64,000 bases of DNA, taken from Toxonevra muliebris (Eukaryota > Arthropoda > Insecta > Diptera > Pallopteridae). Of this stretch, positions 1 through 10,339 are shown one piece after another (within the stretch, counting starts at the first letter, position 1; each line of letters begins with the position of its first letter). The notes under the pieces are model-generated. The model saw only the letters and a list, made by a program, of their open reading frames with translations. It made no database searches and was not told the DNA's origin. Position numbers and translations under genes: made by a program. The DNA is taken from NCBI GenBank assembly GCA_963691655.1, contig OY829326.1, positions 97,767,235 through 97,831,234 of the forward strand, written 5' to 3'.

Positions 1-388
1 TTTTAATTAAAACAACATTGTAGAAAATATTCCATAAATTGAGGATTTTTTTCTAAAAAGTTAGTAAATTGACTTCAATTTATGGAAAAATATTCCTCAA
101 ACTGAGGAAAGTTTTACCTAAATTATATACAATTTCTCATATTGAAATAAAATATTATTCATTTGAAAAACGCAATTTCTACAAATTGAAGACATATTTC
201 TTTAGTTTATGGAAAACTTCCTTCTTTCAAAGAAATTTTTCTCTAAAATAAAGAAAAAATATTTCCTCAATTCAAAGAAATTTTGTATATCTAAATGAGG
301 AAACCGTTTCTATGGCGCCAAATCATTCCTATTTTTCCTCAATTTGATAGCCGTTTTTCTTCAAATGAGGTAAGTATTTCTCTGGGTG
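1..388. mobile_element. TA-flanked non-autonomous element, partial copy at window edge
   Basis: This stretch is the near-identical reverse complement of 52893-53275, starting with TTTTAATTAAAACAACATTG and ending in AAGTATTTCTCTGGGTG. Both copies are rich in TTCCTCAA/TTGAGGAA words, which gives the DNA many small inverted repeats. The left side lies outside the window, so its full length is unknown. No protein of known type is encoded; the 60-codon frame at 69-251 is low-complexity. From the fuller copy I infer a TA-inserting (Tc1/mariner-like) non-autonomous element. Confidence 0.5.
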
Positions 389-436
389 CAGCAGGATAGG
401 CTTGTCTGACAACCTTCAAATAGGTTACTATCGGGG

Positions 437-765
437 GTACAATAGATTTATTAACACGCATCCGTCGTTAATTTTGCCAATCGAATCAGTCGTTGATGTA
501 TCAATTAAAATAGAACCGAAACATGTTTAAACAACATTTTTTTTGGAATATTTTTATTTAATTATAAAACTTTCTACCATTTTATTCAATAAACAAATTT
601 TATTGCATTTTTTTTTAGTTATAGGTACTATTTAGTTGTTCATGTGAACTATAAAGCATGTGAAACAATTTAAATTTAAAATGTGTATCAATTTGATACC
701 AACGATGGATCCGTGTTAAGGTCTTAGTACATCACTCCCTTTCTAATCTATCTATCTATCTATGT
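437..765 (+). repeat. SINE-type 3' tail split by a MITE
   Basis: The words GGTACAATAGAT (437-448) and AAGGTCTTAGTACATCAC followed by (TATC)n (718-764) are the two halves of the short tail seen uninterrupted at 53446-53508. The same GGTACAATAGATCT core also occurs on the minus strand in the tail of the SINE at 33508-33951. The two halves are separated by the TTAA-flanked insertion at 455-715. I see no 5' SINE body here and no clear flanking duplication. Confidence 0.5.
455..715. mobile_element. 261-bp MITE with TTAA target duplication (piggyBac-type)
   Basis: The element is bounded by TTAA on both sides (451-454 and 716-719). Its terminal inverted repeats are CACGCATCCGTCGTT on the left and, read inward from the right, CACGGATCCATCGTT (13 of 15 match). 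It interrupts a SINE tail whose empty form at 53461-53473 contains a single TTAA. TTAA duplication is diagnostic of the piggyBac superfamily. The element is AT-rich and codes for nothing recognisable, so it would depend on a transposase supplied elsewhere. Its termini differ from those of the piggyBac at 36079-40200. Confidence 0.8.
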
Positions 766-1675
766 TCGATAGTCATACATCGTTTTGTTGAGCGTTCTTA
801 TGACAACATTTTATTCTATCGAGCAAAGCTCTATCTCGTCTAGATTTCGAACTATAGCCTCGATGGCCTACAGTTTAATGAAAAAAATAAAAATAAAAAA
901 TGAATGAAAAATCAACAAATAACTGGAAAACAATTTTTTTTTTTTTTTTTATCAAGAAAATTTATTCGGAATGAAATTATAATATTAGAACAATTTTAGA
1001 CTAAATTTATTTTTCTCGTTTTTGCGAAAAGAAACATTAAAATTGATTGAAAACACATTGAAATTAAAAAAAAAATACAAAAAATTATGAAAAACCGAAA
1101 AAATGCAATAAAAAAATTGATGTTTTTACCCTTTCACTAGTTTTTGAACAAAAATTAATTTAAATTTTATAGCACAAAAAAAGAAAATACATTAAAATCA
1201 CTCATCTACTTATAATAAATCCAACAATAATAACACAAACGAATTTTAATAAAAAAAAATTAAGTTGTGAAACATAAGTAAAATTTAGAAGTGACGCTGT
1301 CATGTCATATCAAGCATGGCAGAGCGCTTACAACGCCTGACATAAACGCGGGCTGTCATAAGCATTGCTCACTTCAAATGACTATTAGATTGTGGTACTA
1401 GGTGCCGAGACAAAAAGATTGGTGGTTTTACCCCCTTCTGCTCAATAATGATTTTTCTATATACGCCCAGGAAATTATTGAATACAGTGCAGAATAATTT
1501 ATGGGTTAAAAACTATAGCTATAAAAAATAAAATTCATATCGAAATTTCTTCCATTTCAATATTGCAAAATATTATAGAGCGCATTCCTATCGTTTCCTA
1601 TTATATAGGGTGATTTCATCCCAATGGTCGACATCAAAAGAAATGATAGAGCACACCAATAGGTCTAGGTCGTAT
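766..1675. other. AT-rich non-coding DNA
   Basis: No gene recognised. The stretch is mostly A/T with homopolymer runs (poly-T near 935-950). Around 1300-1420 the DNA is less AT-rich but has no readable coding frame. Confidence 0.5.
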
Positions 1676-1820
1676 CACACAGCGGTCTTGAAGCAGCGGC
1701 AAGTATGTTCAAAATGAACCAAACCAAATATTATGCCGAATTTTTCCAAATTCTTCCCGAATCTTAAATTTAGTTGGGTTCATTTTGACCATATTTGCCG
1801 CTGCTTCAAGACCGCTGTGA
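1676..1820. repeat. 145-bp hairpin (foldback MITE-like)
   Basis: The left arm CACACAGCGGTCTTGAAGCA continues through GCGGCAAGTATGTTCAAAATG and pairs with the right arm, which ends at GACCGCTGTG. The arms are about 45 bp with few mismatches; the loop near 1722-1773 is AT-rich. There is no coding capacity. No flanking target duplication is clear, so the insertion mechanism cannot be named. Confidence 0.7.
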
Positions 1821-3151
1821 GACCTTGTACTGAAAAAAATACGATATAGGGGCCAAAATGTATGGAATTTTTGCAAATCAAAGTGATTTTTTTCCAACAA
1901 CTTGTTGCAAACTTTTGAGATTTATAAAGATTCGTCTACCTAAAAATAAACTCGAAAAATTTAATTGTCATTCCACAATTTAAATTTTCGCAATTTTAAG
2001 AACCCAGTCGGTTTTTTATTTGTTTTGAAAATTTGGGACCCAATTTGATGAGACCAAATACTTTTTTAAATTAATTCATAGACCGATCACACGCAATTAC
2101 AGCTTTCAAATGTCAATATTCTATACTAAAGATCACATAGAAGAAAAACAATTATTCCGACGAAGCTTCAGTAAATATTACCAGGAAACTTCTTTACAAA
2201 ATTTTAAAAAGTTTGGTCCATTCGGGTTGAAAGCGAAAAGTTACGAAAAGTTAATAGAAATATTTTTCCGATTGGAATAAAAAGTTTTCGTTCTGGGAGA
2301 AACTAAGAATTCGTTTTTGTTCTGGTGGAGGCGGAAAAATGATTGAAAGCGTTTTTCCCCCCATTTCGTTGCATACGCTTAATATATAAAGTTTTCCAAG
2401 TATTTGAATTAACGTTAATTTAGCTTTCCTACCGTATAAAACTTTACCATACCATATCTGGAAGTGTATTGCTCTTGGGAAGGTTATACATACAAATGTA
2501 ACGTAATTTAGTTGCATTCACCTTCAATATTTAATCAAAAGGTTTAATAACACAAACCATAGCTAAGCTATAACACTTCAATATTAAAAACTAAAAAATC
2601 GACAGCATCTTCATGTCATAATGAATATAAATGGTATACAATAACCTGAAGCTATATCACACATCAATAAAAATATATTAAAAATAAATTTAAATAAATA
2701 AATAAATTAAACAAAAATTTATAATTTCACTTGAACTGCGTGCTTACATAACACTTGAAAACATGAATATCAAATTAAATTGATATTTTCAAAATCAATA
2801 GAATCAATATGATTGAATAATAATACGCAGATAAATGCGCAAACGAAAACGATACTTTATTTCCATAAACAGATCTAAAGATATGTAAGTATATCCTCAG
2901 TTATACAGAATTACTACAATATATCAGCTTAAGAGTGATAGATACTCTTAAAAAAAAAAGATAAAACGTTGCAAAGTGCTTCCGATCAAATAAATAACTA
3001 CGCAGGCAATACCAAGTGCAATTGAAAATGTTACCAATTTTTATTGTAATGTATATAAAAATAAATCACATTGTGTGTTGTTGAAGGAAGTTGAAATTTT
3101 ATTAACTTTTTCGCGGTTGTTGTTGAAAACTTTATGACGTCCTCTCTATTA
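1821..3151. other. AT-rich non-coding DNA
   Basis: No gene, RNA gene or repeat family is recognised. The minus-strand frame at 2251-2517 has no recognisable domain and looks like chance. Confidence 0.5.
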
Positions 3152-3159
3152 CCTGAGAT

Positions 3160-4263
3160 CAGGGCCGTAGCCAGAATTTTTTTCGGGGGGGTTTCATTCG
3201 AAGAAAATATTCATAAATAATTTTTATCAAACTGATTTTTAAATTCAATAAATTAAATCGATGATACATTTGATGGACCTTATCAGACTAAGGATAAAAG
3301 TAAATAAATATCTTAAAACTTTATAAAAAATTTTCCAATTTTTTTTAATCTTAACCTCAAAAAAATGACCATAAGTGACAAAAAATTCACAGATTGATCA
3401 AATTAAATTTTTTCAAATAAATATTATTCAATGTGCATTCTAATGCATTTTTTTTTTTTTATCGTGAAGGACATAATTTCGTTAACTCATTGACTTCCCA
3501 CTACTGATGATGTACCCAACATTAAAAAAATTACCATAAATAGTAGAGGCTCATTTTTTTCAAATGATCATCATTGGGAATTCGGACCATTATCAATAAT
3601 AAGGAACCCGGATGAGGTTGGCTTATATTTCCTAAATTCGTGAGGTCACAGCATTGAAAGAGATCTTTCTAGTGGTGATGCTCTGAGCAATAATGGGTTA
3701 AAAATTAATTACATTTTAAGATTGCCTCCTAAAACTACATGGGTTTTGCTAATAAGATGGTTCCTAGTTTTTGCGAAAGAATTTTTCACGTTGAATACGA
3801 ATCTGAGGTCAAAAACTTCCCATCACGTCACGTTTTAGGAAAAAAATGGGGTTCAAGCAAGTCTAATTTTACAAGGATCCAATAATTTTTTATATTTCTT
3901 ATTAATTTTTAAACTGATTCAGGTCGGAACTTTAAATCAAAAACAGTTAGTGACCTAGAAAAACTATGAATGCAGGAGTTCTCAGTATCACCTTCTCTTT
4001 TTGAATCCGTAGTCAAACCGCATGTCGAAGAAAATAAATTGGATTTGATGACATAGTGTAACTAGGATTTCAAATTAATTTTTTATATTCGACTTTTTAG
4101 AAAAAGAAAACCGATGGAAGTAAAAAATATCGTTAAATATTTTTATTTTAACTTTTTTTCCATCCATTGGCAATTAATCTCAAAAATTAGAATAAAGTTT
4201 CCACATTTCGGGGGGGGGGGGGGGTTCAGAACCCCCAAAACCTCCCCCCTAAATACGGCCTTG
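3160..4263. mobile_element. Non-autonomous hAT-type element, copy 1
   Basis: The element is flanked by a perfect 8-bp direct repeat, CCTGAGAT (3152-3159 and 4264-4271), the target-duplication length of the hAT superfamily. It begins CAGGGCCGTAGCCAG and, read inward from the right, CAAGGCCGTATTTAGGGGGG, so the imperfect termini share CA.GGCCGTA. Near the right end there is a 15-base G run (4210-4224). A second copy lies at 5855-6852 with the same interior. There is no transposase coding; the small frames across the right end are shadows. Confidence 0.87.
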
Positions 4264-4271
4264 CCTGAGAT

Positions 4272-4895
4272 ATACAAACACACATATGTACTTAATAAAA
4301 TTTTATGCGTGAATGTGCATGGGTCATGGATCAGTACGATCATATTACAACAAAAAATAAAAAAATAAAAAAAATCAATTATTGTTGCTTTTACATTTAC
4401 AATGGAAATATTTATTTACGTTTTTTTTATTGTTAAATAAAAAGAAAATAAATTTTTGTGTGGTTTATAAAATTTTATGTTAATCACAAAATTGATATGA
4501 TTTTTGTTTGTTTTTCCTTTTTTTTTATTAGATTCGATTTTCGTTGTTTGTATAATTATAAAAGTTGTAAAGCTCTTTTCTTCAAATCAGACTGGGGAGT
4601 TTTTATGATTTTTGCTTTTTAATGGATGCTGTTTGTTTTCTGTTTATTATTTAGATAAATATTTTTTGTTTTCGGCTTTCTTTTGTATATCAAGTCATTT
4701 GAATATTTTAGAGATGTTTTTATTTGAATGGAAATTTTTAAATAAGTTTAACAAATAAAACAGGAAAAGGAATTTTAAATTTTTACCAAAATGGTGTTTG
4801 CAGATTTTGTTGCTTTCAGCCGGTTTTTTTTTGTAAACCGTAAAACATTCTGGGCTCATTCCAGGCAGCAGGGGTAGGGATAGTGCCATTCATAC
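4272..4895. other. AT-rich non-coding DNA
   Basis: No gene recognised. LINE homology begins only around 4896. Confidence 0.5.
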
Positions 4896-7010
4896 CGAAG
4901 CCTAGTAGTTGATGAACTCTTCACTTTGTTAACAGACAATGGTATAACTTGTCAAGGTTAAGCCGATGACATTGTCATTATGGCAAAAGGGAAATATGAG
5001 AATACAAGTATACCATGATGATAAGGTCACTACTCACCTATGGTGCAGTAGCCTGGTTGCACAGATTTAAACTAGTCACAATGAGGAATACCGTCAGCAA
5101 AGTTCAAAGGCTGACCTGTGTTTGTATCACAGGAGCTATGAGAACATGTCCCACGGCAGCTATGGAGGCACTACTTGACCTCACTCCTCTACACATATTA
5201 ATAGGGACGGCTGCGAAGGGGCACTTATAGGCATATCAAGGAAAGGAGCTGGCAGGGGGTAGAAACCTCGAAAGTATCTCTGCTGACCTTCCCCTACTCA
5301 CCCTACCTAGAGATGATATGAACAAGAAATATAACTTCGGAAAGTACTTCAAAGCTATACTTAGTAACAAGCGAGACTGGGTCATCCAGACTTTTCATAC
5401 CTCTCACAAAGAACATACACTAAGATGGTATACCGACGGATCGCGAACGGACGAAGGAACGGGTGCAAAGGTGTATGGTTCAAAAAACAAACACTCGGAG
5501 CTAGTGGGAAGAACTTCTAGTATCTTCCAAGCGGAGATTCTTGACATACGGCTCTGTACACAGTTTAACCTCGAACGGGGATACAAAAAAAAACAAAACA
5601 TAGTAATAAACTCTGATAGTCAAACTAGAGGGAATGCCAAGAGCTTTTAAACACATTAGGCAAGACTAATAAGGTAATTCTATTCTAGCTACCCGTACAT
5701 ACAGATATTTATGGCAATGAAGTAGCAGACCATCTAGCAAGGAAAGCAGCGGTCAAGACCTGCATTGGTCCGGAACCCTTGCTAGGTATAGGAATTCAAA
5801 CCTTAAAAGGCACATTCAAAGAAAAGGAACAAAGCACCAGATCATCCTACTGGCCAGGGCCTTAGCGAGGATTTTTTTCGGGGGGTTTTCATTCGAAGAA
5901 AATATGCATATAAAATTTTTATGAAATTGAGGTTTAAATACAATAAATTAAATACGATGAAGCATTTGATGGACCCTATCAGACTAGGAAGAAAAGTGGA
6001 TAAATGTTTTAAAGCTTAAGGAAAAATTTTTGTTTCCGAGTTTTCTTAATCTTAACTTAAAAAAAAATTGCCGAAAATGACAAAAAAAATTCATAGAATA
6101 AATAATCAATTTAAATTTTTTCAAATGAATATTTTTCAATATGGATTGCAATACATTTTTTATCGTGCAATACATAATTTCGATAACTCATTGACTTGCC
6201 ATTACTGATAATGTACCCAATCTCAAAAAAGTGATTAAAAATGACAAAAATAGTCTGAGACTAATTTTTTCCAAATGATTATCAGTGGGAATTCGGCCCA
6301 TTATCAATGATGAGGAGCCCGGATGAGGTTGGCATATATTCCCTAAATTCGTGTAGTCACAGCATTGCAAGAGATCTTCTGAGTCGGGGTGCTCTGAGCC
6401 ATAGTGGGTTTAAAGGATTAATTATATTTTAGGATTAAGAACTTAAAAGCTGACATGCATGGATTTGGTGAACAATATGGTTCCTAGTGCTTGCGAATGA
6501 AATTTTCATGCTGAACACGAATCTGGGGTCAAAAACTTCCCATCACGTCACGTTTTAGAAAAAATTGGGTTGAAAACCCTGAATATACCGTTTTTGACCA
6601 CGACGTGCTACAAATTTCTTACGATTTCAATTCAAATTTTTTTTTCAAATTTTTTTTCATATTTGACTTTTTAGAAAGAAACCGATTGAAGTAAAAATAT
6701 TTAAAAATCGTTCAATAGATTTTATTTTGACTTTTTTTTCATTCAGTGCCAGTGGATCAAAAATTAGAAAAAAGTTTTCACATTTCGGGGGGGGGGGGGG
6801 GAGGGGTGGGAAAGGCAGAACCCATAAAACCTCCCCCCTAAATACGGCATTGCTACTGGTCACTCCTTCTTAAGCTAAGACAATCAAAATTACTAATTGG
6901 GAAGTTCGACCCCAACAGAGCAGCCCTCTGTCTTAAGTTGAACGAAAGTCAACTGTGGCTAATAATTGGCTTCCTGCTCTTTATACACTACGAAATGGTT
7001 AAAGTAAGTC
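4896..7010 (+). pseudogene. LINE ORF2 remnant (I/LOA-type: RT, RNase H, C-terminal region)
   Basis: A broken second ORF of a non-LTR retrotransposon with an RNase H domain, as in the I/LOA/R1 group. Around 4945-5005 the reverse transcriptase active-site region reads G*ADDIVIMAKGKY, with the usual Tyr replaced by a stop. A deletion then joins it to the RT thumb (LLTYGAVAW at about 5027; ITGAMRT; EALLDLTPLHI). RNase H follows at 5318-5650: YTDGSR (first catalytic Asp), QAEI (Glu), NSDSQ (Asp). The segment VHTDIYGNEVADHLARKAA comes next (about 5693-5752). The frame TRSSYW at 5837-5853 resumes as SLLLKLRQSKLL after the hAT insertion at 5855-6852. Multiple stops and shifts make it non-functional. 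The assignment to clade is approximate. Confidence 0.8.
5855..6852. mobile_element. Non-autonomous hAT-type element, copy 2, inside a LINE
   Basis: The ends and interior match copy 1: CAGGGCCTTAGCGAGG on the left, CAATGCCGTATTTAGGGGGG read inward from the right, and a 15-base G run (6787-6801). It is flanked by CTACTGGC (5847-5854) and CTACTGGT (6853-6860), an 8-bp duplication with one later change. Removing the element and one duplicate restores the LINE reading frame across SSYW/SLLLKLRQ, which confirms the ends independently. It is shorter than copy 1 by about 100 bp. Confidence 0.88.
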
Positions 7011-7029
7011 GCAGACGACTCGAGAACAA

Positions 7030-7205
7030 ACAAAAAATTGATGTAGATGAATATGGTTCAAGAACCGGACGCTCAGATTCAGGGAACTTTTTACATTTGG
7101 AGATTCGCCCCATAAAACTATGTCCACAATTCAACTTCGAACGTAAGTGAAAAAGTCTAAATATGATAATTTTCTCAGGAAGACAAGCAGCTATCAATGG
7201 GCTTT
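7030..7205 (+). pseudogene. Second LINE RNase H fragment
   Basis: The frame at 7030-7150 (EYGSRTGRSDSG, EIRPIKLCPQFNFER) resembles the middle of the RNase H region at 5470-5580 (VYGSKNKHSE, EILDIRLCTQFNLER). In another frame NMIIFSGRQAAING (about 7158-7199) resembles the NIVINSDSQ segment. It therefore looks like a second, more decayed copy of the same LINE region placed after the first. It could be a separate insertion or a local duplication. Confidence 0.5.
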
Positions 7206-7238
7206 TTTTTTAGATAATTTCAGTGGCAGTACGTAGAA

Positions 7239-7430
7239 AACCTCGACAGTCTAGTAGGTATTGGTCTAGACTTTTCCCGTCTTGGTTTGGTGGTTAATTC
7301 TCATAACCTTTTTATATTCACTTTTGATATGTGCAATGGCAAAACCACCAAGTGATAACAAATTGCCACACCACTATTTGAAACCGGCGTTAAACTGTAG
7401 GTCCAACCATGTGGTACACAATGGGCTGTT
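7239..7430 (+). mobile_element. tRNA-derived SINE, decayed copy
   Basis: The order ACCTCGACAGTCTAGTAGG, CCCGTCTTGGTTTGGTGG, TTAATTCTCATAAC, GGCAAAACCACCAAG, AAATTGCCACA, CGGCGTTA and TGTAGGTCC matches the SINE at 33508-33951 read on the minus strand. The part holding the tRNA-like B box is deleted here, so it should not be transcribed by polymerase III. Its 3' limit is not clear. Confidence 0.65.
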
Positions 7431-8638
7431 CTAAGTCTGTCTCTGGGCAGCCACACTAGTACAATCGAAATGGAGACTACAACCCGAGACTCATAACTAT
7501 ATAGTTCCCAGAGTTATTTAATCACCTTGGGTTACATAACACCCTTGCTATTATTAAATTTCTAATACCCCTTTTCTCACCTATCAATACTCAAATTCAA
7601 TGGAGTAGCTAGTAGTTTTACAACTTTATATGGTATATGCTTCAAAAACTTGAAATGTTATGCTTTATAATTTCATTCCTTCCTCATTTACCCACAACAT
7701 ATCAATCAACGATATTTTGCGTAACTTTTATACATGCACCTATACCTAAAATAAGTAAGTTAAATCATAATTTCATTAGTGATACCTAACTACTATTTAC
7801 TATATTTGTATGTAGGTAAGTACAAATAGAAAGTATCAATAGCAAATATAGAAAATGATGTTAAAAAAAAAAATAAAATAATGCCATAAATATAAAACCA
7901 AACCACAAAATCAAACAAACACCAACAATCGACAACAACAACGACGACGCACTTGCAATTTGTTGCACATTTTGTTAACAACCAACTTCAGCTCTACTCA
8001 ACTTCATTGAAGCGTTTCGCTTTCATTGGGATCGACTAAAATTCGATACGAATCGATTTAATTTGAAATTGATTTTATATTTAGGTATGTATGTATGTGT
8101 GTATAAAAGACTTCCGTGTTACACTATGTTTTTTTTTTGTTTTTGTTTTTTTGTTGCAAGCTGAAAACATTTCACTACTTAGGCTTAGTTTAGACTTCGT
8201 GATAAAAAAAAGTATTGTACTTTGCTAGGTTGTTGCATTGATGTTTTTGTTATTGATATTTTAAGTAAATTAATTTTAGTTTGATAATAAATAATAATAA
8301 TTATATTTTTGAATAAAATCATGAAAACAAATAAATAAAATAAATGTATAAATAATTCGAGTAATTGAAAAAAATATGCGTTAGCGCAACTGAAAGCGAA
8401 TGCGAAACTGAAAGCGAATGCGAAAACGCAGAATTTTGAAAAATTTTCATTAAAGAAATTTCAAATAAATTTTGATATTGACTTCACTTTTGAGCAAATG
8501 GTCTTGAAAAAAAAATCGTGGTGGTTTTTTTGCAAAGCGAAACTAGAAATGTTTCGGGTTTGTTTCGCGAAACGAAAAGAAGTACTAAATCAAGCGAATA
8601 GTTCGCCTTTGTACTAGTGCAAAAAAAGAATTCATTAC
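7431..8638. other. Non-coding DNA
   Basis: No gene recognised. Around 8385-8425 a word GCGAAACTGAAAGCGAATGC is tandemly repeated, and GTAT microsatellite DNA lies near 8085-8100. Confidence 0.45.
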
Positions 8639-8675
8639 AATATTTATAGTGATATAAATAAATATATATCTAAGC

Positions 8676-10239
8676 TGTAGGCTGATAAGATCGGAATGGA
8701 ATGAGGCTATAGTAACCAAAGCAACGTGTAGAGGAACCCCTCAGGGAGGCGTATAATCCCCGCTCCTTTAGTTGCCAGTTGTCAATAAAATTCTGACTAA
8801 CTTCGATGGTAAGGCTGTAATAACAACGTGTAGATGCCTAAATACTCTCAGCTCACTTATGAGCCAGACTCTCAAGACGGATAAAACAGACTTAGTACTT
8901 TTAACAAGAAAGTATAAGATCCCTGCATCCAACACCAAATTGATTCTAAAAACCCATACGAAATATCTAGGGGTAGTTGTGGACAGCACATTGTTGTGGA
9001 AGCTTAATGTTGAAGAGAGGGTGAAGAAGGCAACCAATGCGCTGTATGCATGCAAAAAGATGTTTGGAAGCACATGGGGTCTGTCGCCCTCTCTTATGCA
9101 TTAGTGCTACGCGGCCATAGTTAGACCTAAAAGAAAACGTATCTCAAAGCTTTGGAAAAGGTTCAGCGGCTGTCAGTGCTATGTATCACAGGAGATATGA
9201 AAACAACTCCAACAGCAGCTCTTGAAGCTATCCTCCACTTGCCTCAAATCGATCTCTTCGTAGGAATTCGGGCAGCAAAAGCGGCAGAAAGACTACGAGT
9301 TACTTGACAATTTTGTGATCCCGAAACTGAGCTCTGGAAAGAATATAAAAGCTGTCATTAAACAGGAAGGCAGATGTAAGGTCATAAAACCAGAACGTAA
9401 ATCCTTCAATATCTTTACGGATGGCTGAAAAATGGTTGCGGGAATAGGCGCTGGTGTTTACTGTCCTGAGCTAAACATCAGAAAGCCCTTTAGGCCTGAA
9501 GGGCTTTCTGATTACTGTAGTATATTCCAGGCAGCAATATTTGCCGCTTTGAAGGCTGGGGAGCTTGCAAACGGTATTGCCACGATCGACTCAACAATAA
9601 ACATGTATATGGATAGCCAATCATCTATAAAGGCGTTAACATCACACTGAACATCATCCAAAAATGTTCTTAAGTGCATGGCAGCAATGGAGAAACTGAC
9701 TACCCAAAATCACAAAGGCATAGATGGAAAAGAAATTGTCGGCAAAATCACGAGAAAAGGAACTATGCTCCCGGAGCATCAAATCAGCGAAGTACTGCTG
9801 CCTCTTCAGGTAGCTAATTGTAACCTAGAAGCACGCTTGTGGAAGAAAGCGATAGCTAGGTGGAGAAATATATTCACATGCAAAATCGCTCATGTGTGAC
9901 CTCTAGAGCGAGAGGTATGCAAAATCTGTTATATCGTTCAATTGTAAGGACTGCAGAACAATAATTGGCGTACTAACTGGCCATTGTTTGGTGGCAATGC
10001 ACGCGTTAAAACAAAAACTAATCGATAATGAAAGGTGCATGAAAAGTATGGAGCAGGAAGCGAAGGAAGCTCTAGAGCATCTTCTTTGTTCATGTCCCGT
10101 GCTCGCTAGGACTCGATTAATGTACGTAAGAGCTCCAAAGCTTGAGGGTCTGAACAAAGTCGCAAAACTGGGGTTGAAGTTTACTAATCATGCTCACATC
10201 TTAAATGATGTGTCCACTCGATATATGTACACTCGCTAA
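8676..10239 (+). pseudogene. LINE ORF2 remnant (RT, RNase H, Cys motif)
   Basis: The order is that of I/LOA/R1-type ORF2. Reverse transcriptase: TCRGTPQGGV at about 8733-8752 followed by stops, with the YADD box missing through a deletion, then TDKTDLVLLTRKYKIP, TKYLGVVVDS and NALYACKK (8772-9104). RT thumb: EKVQRLSVLCITGDMKTTPT and LHLPQIDLFVGIRAAKAA (9150-9300). RNase H: FTDG followed by a stop (about 9416), GIGAGVYCPELN, DYCSIFQA and MDSQSSIKAL (9432-9650). C-terminal zinc-binding-like stretch: EQEAKEALEHLLCSCPVLA (about 10051-10105). At least five shifts or stops make it dead. Confidence 0.78.
9477..9512. repeat. Short perfect hairpin within the LINE RNase H region
   Basis: ATCAGAAAGCCCTT and AAGGGCTTTCTGAT are perfect 14-bp complements around an 8-base loop. 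Related RNase H copies have no extra residues between the N-terminal strand and the YCSIFQA motif, so the right arm looks like a small inverted templated insertion. Confidence 0.7.
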
Positions 10240-10339
10240 ATAATTCCCATAGGACTCCTATCTAGTATCGCCAAGAACCTAAAGGTCTATGTGTGGCTTC
10301 GGCCAGCCAGTACTACCTAACCTAACCTAAATATTTATA

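Larger units (their letters stand above)
8649..10329 (+). mobile_element. 5'-truncated LINE insertion with flanking duplication
   Basis: The insertion is bounded by AATATTTATA (8639-8648 and 10330-10339), a duplication of the size expected for target-primed reverse transcription. Its 3' end is the tandem CCTAACCTAACCTAA, a tail type used by several fly LINEs. The body is the 3' part of a reverse-transcriptase ORF with RNase H and C-terminal Cys motif (see the pseudogene entry). The flanks are AT-rich, so a chance match is possible, but it falls exactly at the tail. Confidence 0.78.

Noticed and set aside
9477..9512. Hairpin resembling a rho-independent terminator
   Set aside because: The genome is eukaryotic and the hairpin lies inside a LINE coding remnant with no T-run function expected.
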